Source: a bacterium (lineage in GTDB: Bacteria; Pseudomonadota; Alphaproteobacteria; Caulobacterales; Hyphomonadaceae). Taken from it: a stretch of 14,526 bases of DNA. The position numbers and the translations under genes are program-made. The notes below the pieces were generated by a model. That model had not been told where the DNA came from. It worked only from the letters and a program-made list of their open reading frames with translations, and did not search any database. The first letter of the stretch is position 1. Each line of letters starts with the position of its first letter. The DNA is taken from contig JAVBYB010000034.1 of assembly GCA_030824255.1 (NCBI GenBank), positions 1-14,526 on the forward strand, written 5' to 3'. Below are positions 8,555-14,470 of the stretch, piece after piece.

Positions 8555-8590
8555 ATGACGTCGTTGTCGAATTCCTCGGAACGGCGTCAT
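8555..8590. repeat. Imperfect 11-bp inverted repeat
   Basis: atgacgtcgtt at 8555-8565 pairs with aacggcgtcat at 8580-8590 over 10 of 11 positions, the exception being a G-T pair, around a 14-base loop. It lies about 150 bases upstream of the nuclease gene, inside the second block of repeated intergenic words, and may be a protein binding site or RNA hairpin. Confidence 0.55.
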
Positions 8591-8693
8591 CGATTGAATC
8601 CTTCAGGTATCGGCATCAGCACCGTATCGAGGTGGCTTTCGCGAAACCCATCGGCATGATGTCATTGCCTGCAGGAACTCCCCCGAGGAGGTT

Positions 8694-8741
8694 ATGACGA
8701 CTTCCCGATATCCTGCCCGGATGAGGATCAAGAACCGGTAA
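8694..8741 (+). CDS. Possible 15-codon leader ORF coupled to the nuclease gene
   Basis: A GAGGAGG sits just before an ATG at 8694. The frame reads MTTSRYPARMRIKNR and stops at TAA 8739-8741, whose last A is the first base of the ATG of the next gene (TAATG). The purine run is closer to the ATG than usual, so initiation here is uncertain. If translated, ribosomes ending here could restart on the nuclease gene, which has no good ribosome site of its own. Confidence 0.3.
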   Translation: MTTSRYPARMRIKNR

Positions 8742-9490
8742 TGGCTGACCCAGTATTCCTCCCCGGCGTACCAGCAGAACATGTGCTGGGACGACTTGCT
8801 CAGGCAGACGGGGACGAGATCGAGAGCGGGAAGATTTTCAGTCCCGACAGTTCAGCGTTTCTGGCGGTCAACACCTTCGGGTGGTTCATCCCTCACCCTG
8901 CCCTCATCCCAGCATTTCCGGGCCTTGAACACGCCTACCCGGCCACGATGGTGGACGTGGAGTTTTCTGCACGTTTTCCTTGGCGGGGCGGACGCCATCC
9001 ATCACTCGATGCTGTGATCGAAACCCCAACTTTCCTGATCGGTGTCGAGTCGAAAAGGTTCGAGCCATTCCGGGATACCAAGTCGGTGGATTTCTCCGAC
9101 GCTTATTCCCGGCCTGTGTGGGGCGACAACATGGGTCCGTACGAAAGGTTACGAGATCAGCTCCGGGGAGGTACGACCCGATTTCGATATCTCGATGCCG
9201 CCCAGCTTGTGAAGCACGCCTTCGGCTTGGTCACTGAAGGAAGACGAAGTAGTAAGGCGCCAGTGCTTGTCTACCTGTTCGCAGAGCCAGCACAGCTCGG
9301 AGGGAAGGACATCGAGCCCGAGGCCATTGCTCGCCACAGGGCGGAAGTCATGGAGTTCGAGCAGACGGTTGCTGGATCAGAGGTGGCATTCCATCACACC
9401 AGTTATCGGGACTGGATCGAGACATGGAGCGCTTCGGCTGACACCGTCATCGCCCATGGCCAACGTCTGCTCGACGCGTTCAAACCATAA
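8741..9490 (+). CDS. PD-(D/E)XK nuclease-like protein, 249 aa (resembles PGN_0703-type putative restriction endonucleases)
   Basis: A 249-residue soluble protein with the core of a PD-(D/E)XK nuclease: D90 in HPSLDAVIE, then a hydrophobic strand FLIGV and E103-S-K105, followed by a helix with Q155-LVKHAFGL at about 155-163 and a predicted strand PVLVYLFAEP at 174-183. This order (acidic residue, ExK, Gln helix, strand) fits the fold, and the overall look is like the PGN_0703 family of putative restriction enzymes; that family call is from memory of the pattern and is uncertain. The ATG at 8741 is the first start codon in its frame after a stop at 8657-8659. It is transcribed away from the R-M operon across the 700-base non-coding region. 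A nuclease in anti-phage defence or DNA repair is inferred; its target is unknown. Confidence 0.82.
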   Translation: MADPVFLPGVPAEHVLGRLAQADGDEIESGKIFSPDSSAFLAVNTFGWFIPHPALIPAFPGLEHAYPATMVDVEFSARFPWRGGRHPSLDAVIETPTFLIGVESKRFEPFRDTKSVDFSDAYSRPVWGDNMGPYERLRDQLRGGTTRFRYLDAAQLVKHAFGLVTEGRRSSKAPVLVYLFAEPAQLGGKDIEPEAIARHRAEVMEFEQTVAGSEVAFHHTSYRDWIETWSASADTVIAHGQRLLDAFKP

Positions 9491-10019
9491 TCATCGCCCG
9501 GGAGACACGCTCGATTATTCACGCGTGGAATAACGCTGACGCTGGGGTTGCACGCGTCGTGGAGACGCTTCTGGCTGGTGCGGCTAGGTGGGTAGCCGAA
9601 GGGGGCATGTTCGCGCACAGGGGGCTTCCTGAAGGGCTCCGGAGGCGGCGTTGTCTGACGGTGGCGAGGTCTTCAGAAAGAGGCGTCGGCGGAGCGGCAG
9701 CTGGTTCTGATTACTGCCCATGAAGACATCCGGGAGGAGAGCCTGCCCCAGCTATCTCACTCTCTATGAGTGATGTCAGGGGTACATTGGTGTTCTTGGG
9801 CAATACGGAGGAATGGAGGTACAGGGCGGTAATAGCACGAGATGAGTGACCATGTACTCTCACCCCGGTTCCTAGTTCCCGGGTCGAACTTCTCGCTGTG
9901 GCGTAATGGTTCTGCTGTGTTGTCACTAGGTAATAGATTATCATTGGGTCAGATTCAGTGACCCATTCCAACTGTGAACGCCATGCCCTGATCAATGCCG
10001 AGAAGGTACAACCCCTCGA
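9491..10019. other. Intergenic region next to the rep-like gene; no convincing gene
   Basis: About 530 bases between the converging nuclease and rep-like genes. One minus-strand frame (9711-9995) is open, but it starts with TTG without a ribosome site, uses unusual codons for this window and shows no motif. The left half is GC-rich. The part from about 9750 to 9990 is AT-richer than its surroundings and contains several short inverted repeats, the clearest at 9945-9965. A small hairpin (ttattc/gaataa) lies at 9515-9533 just after the nuclease gene but has no T-run. It could hold an origin or transfer site; nothing proves it. Confidence 0.5.
9945..9965. repeat. Perfect 7-bp inverted repeat near the rep-like gene
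   Basis: tgggtca at 9945-9951 and tgaccca at 9959-9965 are perfect reverse complements around a 7-base centre gattcag. It lies 55 bases past the stop of the HUH rep-like gene in an AT-richer patch. Such a small hairpin could be a nick or binding site for the Rep protein, or a regulator operator. Confidence 0.6.
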
Positions 10020-10880
10020 TCAGAGAGTTTCGCGGTTATAGATGCGGTCAGCGTCGTGCCAGACCTTCTTCGACAGATAGTCCGCAATCTGGAATCGGTG
10101 ATCATCGTCGAGGATGAATTGGATTTTTGTACTGACCCCGAAGCCGAACGCCTCGGCGCCGAACGAGCGCTTCAGTTTGACTTTGAAGTCGTGGGCAAGC
10201 GCCGAGAAGCACCCGGCTGGGAACGGGCCTGAGAGATCGATCATCGCATGCAGATGTAGGTGGGTCTCGGGGCCGTCCTCTTCGGATCGCGGTACGGTTT
10301 CCAGTCGTACGAAAAAGTCGAGCCGGGCCTGATTGGCGGGGTCCTCCCAGCCAGTTTTGCCGAACAGGATTCGGCCTAGGATATTGATGAAGCGGCGGGC
10401 AATCTGTCTCGACTTCGGCGCCCACGCCTTGTTGAAGCTCGTTGCTGAACCCGGATTGCCGAGGTTCACGGTAATGAAGTGGGTAGCTCCTTTCGGGATA
10501 AAGCCCGACCACAACAAGGCTTTCCAAGTACGCCGAAGTTCGCCTTCGGGGTCGTTGCCAACGGTAATCGGCTTGTACGGGCGGGCTCTGCCAAGATTGG
10601 AAGGTGGATTAGCGATAAGCCATGCCAAGATTACGTCATGGGACCAATACATCTTTCCGCCCCGGCGCTCCGTCGGCTGAGGGAACACGCCGCGCTCTCG
10701 CATCTGGCGGATTGTCCATCGCGATTCCCTCGTTGCGTTGATGACATCCCGAAGCGTCATATTGGCTTGCGGAGGGGCGCCATCCAGCAAGCCGTTGTTC
10801 ATGCCGTGGCCAAGGGCGTCCGACAGCGCCCGTGTTGACGGAATGGGCAGGCAGGTCCGCTTAGCAACCATCGCCGCCAT
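10020..10880 (-). CDS. HUH-type Rep-like endonuclease with N-terminal AlpA-like helix-turn-helix
   Basis: About 286 residues. The N-terminal part (about 41-91: MTLRDVINATRESRWTIRQ, then a GGKMYWSHDVILAWL wing) looks like an AlpA/excisionase-type DNA-binding domain. The rest has the three motifs of a rolling-circle HUH nuclease in order: a strand THFITVNL at about 133-140, the metal-binding HLHLH at 207-211, and D-Y268-L-S-K271, matching the YxxK motif with a candidate catalytic tyrosine. Such enzymes nick one DNA strand to start replication or transfer. The ATG at 10880 overlaps the stop of the AlpA-like gene (TGATG), implying translational coupling; a GTG one codon earlier at 10883 is an alternative, and the Met 41 codons in could also serve. 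It probably replicates or mobilises the excised element. Domain reading is by eye; the HUH call is good but untested. Confidence 0.85.
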   Translation of the reverse strand: MAAMVAKRTCLPIPSTRALSDALGHGMNNGLLDGAPPQANMTLRDVINATRESRWTIRQMRERGVFPQPTERRGGKMYWSHDVILAWLIANPPSNLGRARPYKPITVGNDPEGELRRTWKALLWSGFIPKGATHFITVNLGNPGSATSFNKAWAPKSRQIARRFINILGRILFGKTGWEDPANQARLDFFVRLETVPRSEEDGPETHLHLHAMIDLSGPFPAGCFSALAHDFKVKLKRSFGAEAFGFGVSTKIQFILDDDHRFQIADYLSKKVWHDADRIYNRETL

Positions 10881-11101
10881 CACTCACGATCCCCACCGCA
10901 GGGAGAATCTGGTGATCGTTGTGTGATCCAATCTCGGATAGCTGCAGTGGTCCAAGCGATGCGGTTCTCTGACAGCCTGACCGGCTCGGGAAACGCGCCT
11001 ACCCGCATCAGCGCGTAGATGAGGCTCTTGGACAGTGTGGTCGCCTCGACGACGTCATTGAGACGAAGCAGGCGGGTTTCAGGAGGTGCTGGGACGTTCA
11101 T
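10880..11101 (-). CDS. AlpA-family transcriptional regulator / excisionase-like protein
   Basis: A 73-residue protein of the AlpA type: small DNA-binding proteins of phages, satellites and islands that switch on integrase or excision genes. The core RLLRLNDVVEATTLSKSLIY is the helix-turn-helix, followed by MRVGAFPEPVRLS and RIAWTTAAIRDWI, which is the standard family ending before a variable tail. I take the ATG at 11101; the frame is open to about 11302 upstream, but the extra residues do not resemble the family and 73 residues is the usual size. It is the first gene of a two-gene unit with the rep-like gene. A TATATT on the minus strand about 65 bases upstream is a possible -10 element without a convincing -35. 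Confidence 0.87.
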   Translation of the reverse strand: MNVPAPPETRLLRLNDVVEATTLSKSLIYALMRVGAFPEPVRLSENRIAWTTAAIRDWITQRSPDSPCGGDRE

Positions 11102-11579
11102 CCCAATATTTACCTGACTCCACCAGCTCACCGGCGCCGAGGCGGCAGCGTGATGCAGCCCCACGCAATATACTCGGCGAGGATAATCCTTGGCCGTTTC
11201 GTACGGGCTGGATGCAAAGTGCGGCTTGGTGGTATGTCGGAGCTTCATGCCACGAAGATAGGCCACCAGCGGCCACGGCGCCGAAAACGGCGACAACGTC
11301 ATCCGGTGTCGAAGAAGCCGCCATTACTGGCGGCGCATCAACGGCACCCACCTTCACGCACATAGAAAAGGCCTGACCTTTTCTTGGCGGATGATTATCC
11401 CGGCGAAGACTAGGTGGGCTTTATTCGCAACGCCGAAGAAGAGCGTCCAGTAAACACCACGGGTCGTTCTTGGGCGGTCCGCGCGTGGCGTAAGAATAAC
11501 CCCTAACACGCTCTCCCGCAGCGATTTCGAAAAGAGGCATACCTCCGGTTCGACACCTACCCCAAGGAGATCGAGAACC
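11102..11579. other. Divergent intergenic region between AlpA/rep unit and small plus-strand ORFs
   Basis: About 480 bases with no sure gene. It should hold the promoter of the alpA-rep unit (leftward) and of the small ORFs (rightward). A perfect hairpin gccgcc-attact-ggcggc lies at 11317-11334. A minus-strand frame 11421-11540 could encode 39 residues (MPLFEIAAGERVRGYSY onward), with GGAGG almost touching its ATG; spacing is poor, so I leave it as a possibility only. The near-palindrome gaggcatacctc at 11534-11545 overlaps that start and may instead be an operator. Confidence 0.5.
11317..11334. repeat. Perfect 6-bp hairpin
   Basis: gccgcc at 11317-11322 pairs with ggcggc at 11329-11334 around the loop attact. 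No T-run follows on either strand. It lies about 215 bases upstream of the AlpA-like start, possibly in its control region. Confidence 0.6.
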
Positions 11580-11747
11580 ATGCCTCCCCGTAATCAACTT
11601 GCTCACATCCCGACGTCCGACTCTGGCTCCGACGAATACGAACCACTGTGGCGGACATCGATTCACGAACTGGCGCCCGATTTCGTCGAGGAAGTGTGGG
11701 ATGACCCTTGGGCGGACGAGCCTGACGAGGGCGTCGTGAGACGGTGA
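11580..11747 (+). CDS. Hypothetical acidic small protein, 55 aa
   Basis: Unrecognised 55-residue protein, starting MPPRNQLAHIPTSDSGSDEY, strongly acidic with tryptophans at 24, 40 and 44 (VEEVWDDPWADEPDE). The start is supported by an AAGGAG ribosome site ten bases before the ATG. The TGA at 11745-11747 overlaps the ATG of a following 47-codon frame (TGATG). Small acidic genes of this kind are common in the early regions of satellites and phages, but no function can be assigned. No membrane segment is seen. Confidence 0.5.
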   Translation: MPPRNQLAHIPTSDSGSDEYEPLWRTSIHELAPDFVEEVWDDPWADEPDEGVVRR

Positions 11748-11890
11748 TGACGATCCATGAGTTCGGCGTGTTGTCAGGGCAAACACCGCAGATTCCGACA
11801 TTCATCTGTTATCCCGAGTCCACGTCAAACGCTGACGCCCTTTCACTCGCGCGGGGCGCTCACATGTTTATCCGGCCAATCATGGCATGA
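11747..11890 (+). CDS. Possible small protein, 47 aa, coupled to the 55-aa ORF
   Basis: The frame starts at an ATG inside the stop of the preceding ORF (TGATG) and ends with TGA at 11888-11890. It would encode MTIHEFGVLSGQTPQIPTF followed by a short neutral tail, 47 residues in all. No family is recognised and no separate ribosome site is present. The case is the coupling overlap alone, so it may be chance. Confidence 0.3.
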   Translation: MTIHEFGVLSGQTPQIPTFICYPESTSNADALSLARGAHMFIRPIMA

Positions 11891-11930
11891 CCCCGCGAGC
11901 CGCTGGCCGCGGCTAACTGGAGACGACGTA

Positions 11931-12044
11931 ATGGAACGAGATACTCCACGCGCGAAAAGACCGATGCACATCAACTCGAACAGAAAATGGCACGGTTCGC
12001 CGAGCCCTATAGTCGTGGGAACATCACGGGATAAGCGTCGATGA
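11931..12044 (+). CDS. Possible small basic protein, 37 aa, or remnant of the next gene's 5' end
   Basis: A GGAG lies eight bases before the ATG at 11931. The frame gives a 37-residue, Arg- and Lys-rich peptide (MERDTPRAKRPMHINSN onward) and stops at 12042-12044, just before the TTG that opens the HTH gene. It could be a real small protein or leader. A different frame over the same bases reads QKMARFAEPYSRGNITG up to a TAA at 12032-12034 and looks more protein-like, so this stretch may be a frameshifted start of the HTH gene. Confidence 0.25.
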   Translation: MERDTPRAKRPMHINSNRKWHGSPSPIVVGTSRDKRR

Positions 12045-12045
12045 G

Positions 12046-12297
12046 TTGGCGGCGGTGTTCTGGGTGCAGACAGACACGGTGAAGCGGTGGACCCGAGTTT
12101 ATCAAAACTGCCCACGGCCCACGATTGAAGCTGGTCGCTGGTCCTTCAGCCCCGATGCCATCGGCAAAATCCTGAAGGCGAAGGGCATCCCTGTCCGCCT
12201 CGTGCGCAACAATCGCGCAGCATCAAGAAAGGCCGACGCCATTCCGTTGGACGCCATGTACGTGTTCAGAAACAAAATGATCCTTCATGCACATTAG
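12046..12297 (+). CDS. Small helix-turn-helix DNA-binding protein, 83 aa (start uncertain, possibly frameshifted)
   Basis: The N-terminal half (VDELAAVFWVQTDTVKRW, then EAGRWSFSPDAIGKIL) has the helix-turn-helix plus wing pattern of excisionase/MerR-like or AlpA-like proteins: DEL-A-x-x-F-x-V-x-x-D-T-V-x-R-W. The remaining ~30 residues are basic. No ATG or GTG exists between an in-frame stop at 12010-12012 and the motif, so the only start is the TTG at 12046, which cuts off residues (GISVDE) that belong to the motif. A start in another frame with a one-base shift near 12029-12034 would restore a longer protein. It is probably an excisionase or regulator of the element, active or decayed. Confidence 0.55.
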   Translation: MAAVFWVQTDTVKRWTRVYQNCPRPTIEAGRWSFSPDAIGKILKAKGIPVRLVRNNRAASRKADAIPLDAMYVFRNKMILHAH

Positions 12298-12698
12298 CCC
12301 GTGCCAACGCTCTCCAGCGTCGATCTCATCACGAACCATGCGAGTGATCGACGTGCACCGCCCCCCTTGAAATCGATCAGCCACCCGTATACCTGACAAA
12401 AATTCATGGCGACTACCTATTACTCTGACACCTATGCAGCCAGCCAAGCGGGCAATTTGCCCCCCGCGTTTCCGTCCTGAGGCGGAGCCCGGATCGGACT
12501 GCACACTATGGACTGCCTATTGCGGACGACGGATGCGCCTTTAACCCGAGCCCCCTCGGCGCGCCGAACCTCAATGTAGGAAGCCGTGTCAGTGTCTGAC
12601 ATCGATCACCCGAGTCGTATTCGAACCCCTACACTGGGCTCGCCGCAGAAATGCGGTGAACGCTCGTCAGCGCATCTGCGCAACGCGGACCTTGCCAC
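12298..12698. promoter_or_regulatory. Intergenic region upstream of the integrase unit, with three palindromes
   Basis: About 400 bases without a convincing gene. It contains gggcaatttgccc at 12450-12462 (perfect, one-base centre), the 12-base perfect palindrome tcggcgcgccga at 12556-12567, and tgtcag-tgt-ctgaca at 12587-12601. They lie 100 to 250 bases upstream of the integrase unit and are good operator candidates. Open frames on the minus strand here have no motif and are likely chance. Confidence 0.5.
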
Positions 12699-12881
12699 AT
12701 GAGCAAGGCTTCCCAGTACCCCACACAGGCGGCCATTGCGCGAGCGGTTAAAGCCGCGCTGCGCGCTGGCATCAAGCAGGTCTCGATCAGAATCGAGCCT
12801 AACGGAGCGATCATGGTCTCCGACTCCACAAGCTCCCCTCACGATGAGTTCGCGCAATGGCAAACAAACCGTCCCCGATAG
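12699..12881 (+). CDS. Small conserved-type protein preceding the integrase, 60 aa
   Basis: A 60-residue protein starting MSKASQYPTQAAIARAVKAA. It has an N-terminal basic amphipathic helix (AAIARAVKAALRAGIKQ), a strand VSIRIEPNGAIMV and a short acidic tail. Small proteins of this pattern often sit directly upstream of tyrosine integrases in alphaproteobacterial islands and prophages; that link is from general recall. Its stop at 12879-12881 lies 25 bases inside the integrase gene, so the two are probably co-transcribed and coupled. A role in recombination or integrase control is an inference; it has no enzyme motif. Confidence 0.7.
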   Translation: MSKASQYPTQAAIARAVKAALRAGIKQVSIRIEPNGAIMVSDSTSSPHDEFAQWQTNRPR

Positions 12882-13969
12882 AGGGCCTGCACTTCGTCTC
12901 ACGCCCGCTCGTTGACGGGAGCATGCGGTGGCATGTTTACGCTTGGAGGGGCGGTCCCCGTATCATGGCCGCTGACCAGCTCCTGAGACCACGGCTCTCA
13001 GCCGCTGCGCTAGTCGCACTAGACAAAGCCCATGCAGCGAAGAAGACCAAGCGCGCCGCTGATCCTCAGACGTTCGGCGAGCTAGCCAACGCCTACATGC
13101 TGAGCTCCGACTATACGGGGCTGCGGCCAGCGACGAGACACGGTTGGTATCCATGGATCGTCGCAGCGAAGAGAGAGTTCGGTACAGCCTCGCTGATAGC
13201 GATGGCGGACATCCGCATGCGGGGTTCAATCCGCGCTTGGAGGGACGAGTGGGCAGATTCGCCACGACAAATGGACTTCGCGATTCAGGTACTCCGGCGG
13301 ATTCTGAATTGGGGCGTAGATGGGGGATATCTCGAGACCAACCGGGCAAGCGAATTCGAACCTAAGTACAAAGCAGATCGGAGTGAAATTGTCTGGACGG
13401 ATGAGGAGATCGAAGCAGTCGCGGCGAAGATGCAGCCTCACGTGTCCAGAGCCTTCCGCTTGGCTTCATGGACCGGGCTGAGTCGCAAAGACCTTGTTCA
13501 GCTTAGATGGGACCAAGTCACCGATTGGTTCATCGCCAAGAAGCGCAGCAAGACGGACATCTCGCAAACCATTCCAGTGTTCGATGAGACGCGCCTCATC
13601 TTGGAAGAGTTCAAGAAGGCGGGCAAAACCGCGGTCAACGTCGTCACTAACCGGCGAGGCGCCCCGTTCACGCCGCGGGGCTTCGCCATGGCGGTTGAGC
13701 GCGCACGTGAGAGAGCCGGAGTTGCTGAAGGCAAAACCCTTCACGACCTTCGGGGGACATTCGCCACCCGCCTGATGACAGCCGGATTTGAGGACAGAGA
13801 GATCGATTTGATTCTGGGATGGACACCCGGGAAGTCGGAGAAGGTGCGTCCCTTCTACATAAGCCGGAAAGCGATAGCGAGTTCAGCAATCCTTAGAATG
13901 AGGAGGTTCCGAGCGGTGCCCACCGCATCGACGATGGGAGACGACCGCGCGGTGTCGGAGCACAAGTAG
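12857..13969 (+). CDS. int: Tyrosine recombinase / phage-type integrase
   Basis: A 370-residue integrase that probably inserts the element into the adjacent tRNA-Arg gene. A DNA-binding N-terminal region is followed by a core-binding helical domain (about 70-170) and a catalytic domain. Catalytic residues seen: the beta-hairpin lysine K232 (SKTDISQTIPV), H296-D-L-R299, W322 in LGWTPG (where many relatives have H) and the nucleophile Y334 in FYISRK. The first catalytic arginine is unusual: the usual T-G-L-R-x-x-D/E pattern reads T-G-L-S209-R210-K-D-L, so the arginine is one position late or replaced by Ser. The gene points at the tRNA, its stop lying 79 bases from the tRNA CCA end. The ATG at 12857 lies inside the preceding small gene. 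Length and domain order are normal, so the protein looks complete. Confidence 0.95.
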   Translation: MANKPSPIEGLHFVSRPLVDGSMRWHVYAWRGGPRIMAADQLLRPRLSAAALVALDKAHAAKKTKRAADPQTFGELANAYMLSSDYTGLRPATRHGWYPWIVAAKREFGTASLIAMADIRMRGSIRAWRDEWADSPRQMDFAIQVLRRILNWGVDGGYLETNRASEFEPKYKADRSEIVWTDEEIEAVAAKMQPHVSRAFRLASWTGLSRKDLVQLRWDQVTDWFIAKKRSKTDISQTIPVFDETRLILEEFKKAGKTAVNVVTNRRGAPFTPRGFAMAVERARERAGVAEGKTLHDLRGTFATRLMTAGFEDREIDLILGWTPGKSEKVRPFYISRKAIASSAILRMRRFRAVPTASTMGDDRAVSEHK

Positions 13970-13980
13970 CGAACATGCCG

Positions 13981-14000
13981 TGTAAACGCCCCTGTAAACG
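13981..14000. repeat. Two direct copies of tgtaaacg between integrase and tRNA
   Basis: The octamer tgtaaacg occurs at 13981-13988 and 13993-14000, 12 bases apart (just over one helical turn), between the integrase stop and the tRNA end. Closely spaced direct repeats beside an attachment site are typical arm-type integrase or excisionase binding sites; that role is inferred. Confidence 0.6.
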
Positions 14001-14048
14001 GTCCCTAGCGGGGCAGCCGACAACAGCAAAATACGCTGCAAAAGCAAT

Positions 14049-14125
14049 GGCGACCCCGGCAGGACTTGAACCTGCAACCGTCCGCTTAGAAGGCGGATGC
14101 TCTATCCAGTTGAGCTACGGGATCG
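14049..14125 (-). tRNA. tRNA-Arg (anticodon UCU), probable integration site
   Basis: The minus strand folds as a complete 77-base tRNA: acceptor GATCCCG/CGGGGTC (one G-T pair), D stem GCTC/GAGC, anticodon stem TCCGC/GCGGA with loop CTTCTAA, T stem GCAGG/CCTGC with loop TTCAAGT, discriminator G, and an encoded CCA at 14051-14049. The anticodon TCT lies at 14091-14089 and reads AGA, so this is tRNA-Arg. Its 3' end faces the integrase, the usual layout when an island has inserted into the tRNA end and restored it. The gene lies 39 bases downstream of the respiratory gene on the same strand. Confidence 0.98.
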
Positions 14126-14164
14126 GTCTCCGCGTCTTAGGCGGGTTCCCGCACGGGAGCCAGC

Positions 14165-14470
14165 CTAGTGCGTCCAGGGTCTCTTGCGGTACGCCGAGAA
14201 ATTGTCTGCATAGGTCTTGATCACGCGCTTGGCCTCGCGCGTCTCGGTCACCTGGAACGGCAAGTTGTTTCTCTGCGCGAAGGCGATGGCTTCCTCGCGG
14301 GTGTCAAAGTTCATGCGAACCTGCGTGTTGGTGTCGGCATTGCTGATCCAGCCCATCAGCGGGTCCACCGTGCGCGGCGTCTCGCTGTCAAACTCCAGCA
14401 CCCATTTTTCCGTCTTCGCCGTGCCGGACTGCATGGCATTGCGGGCGGGGCGATAGATTTTCGCAAGCAT
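14165..14470 (-). CDS. ETC complex I subunit (NDUFS4-like), host core gene
   Basis: A 101-residue protein of the NDUFS4-related 'ETC complex I subunit conserved region' family, an accessory subunit of NADH dehydrogenase found across alphaproteobacteria. The pattern MLAKIYRPARNAMQSGTA, then WVLEFDSETPR, PLMGWISNADT, VRMNFDTREEAIAFAQ and a C-terminal YADNFSAYRKRPW is the family signature. The ATG at 14470 has a GGAG eight bases upstream. It is soluble with no membrane helix and would sit on the peripheral arm of complex I at the inner membrane. It is not part of the island; it marks the chromosomal flank and, with the tRNA, the island's right boundary. Confidence 0.95.
   Translation of the reverse strand: MLAKIYRPARNAMQSGTAKTEKWVLEFDSETPRTVDPLMGWISNADTNTQVRMNFDTREEAIAFAQRNNLPFQVTETREAKRVIKTYADNFSAYRKRPWTH

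Larger units (their letters stand above)
7990..8693. other. Long intergenic region between divergent operons; no convincing gene
   Basis: About 700 bases with no convincing protein gene: the plus-strand frames have no recognisable motifs and the minus strand is closed. It must hold the promoters of the leftward defence operon and the rightward nuclease gene, but I see no strong -35/-10 pair. It contains the nested inverted repeat at 8092-8147, small hairpins at 8176-8190 and 8458-8485, and shared words between about 8326-8383 and 8541-8583. A structured RNA or operator array would fit but is not shown. Confidence 0.6.

Noticed and set aside
9868..9895. tRNA-like T-arm wording (gttcccgggtcgaact) considered as an attachment remnant
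   Set aside because: It does not match the tRNA-Arg 3' end at 14049-14080 and no acceptor or anticodon stems can be built around it.
9711..9995. A 94-codon minus-strand frame after the rep-like gene
   Set aside because: It starts with TTG without a ribosome site, has codon use unlike its neighbours and no motif; short inverted repeats explain the region better.
11421..11801. A 126-codon minus-strand frame opposite the 55-aa ORF
   Set aside because: The plus-strand 55-aa ORF has a good ribosome site. Only the last 39 codons of the minus frame look protein-like, and their GGAGG sits too close to the ATG.
12223..12902. Minus-strand frames of 93 and 98 codons upstream of the integrase
   Set aside because: They overlap genes on the other strand (HTH gene, 60-aa gene) and show no motif or ribosome site.
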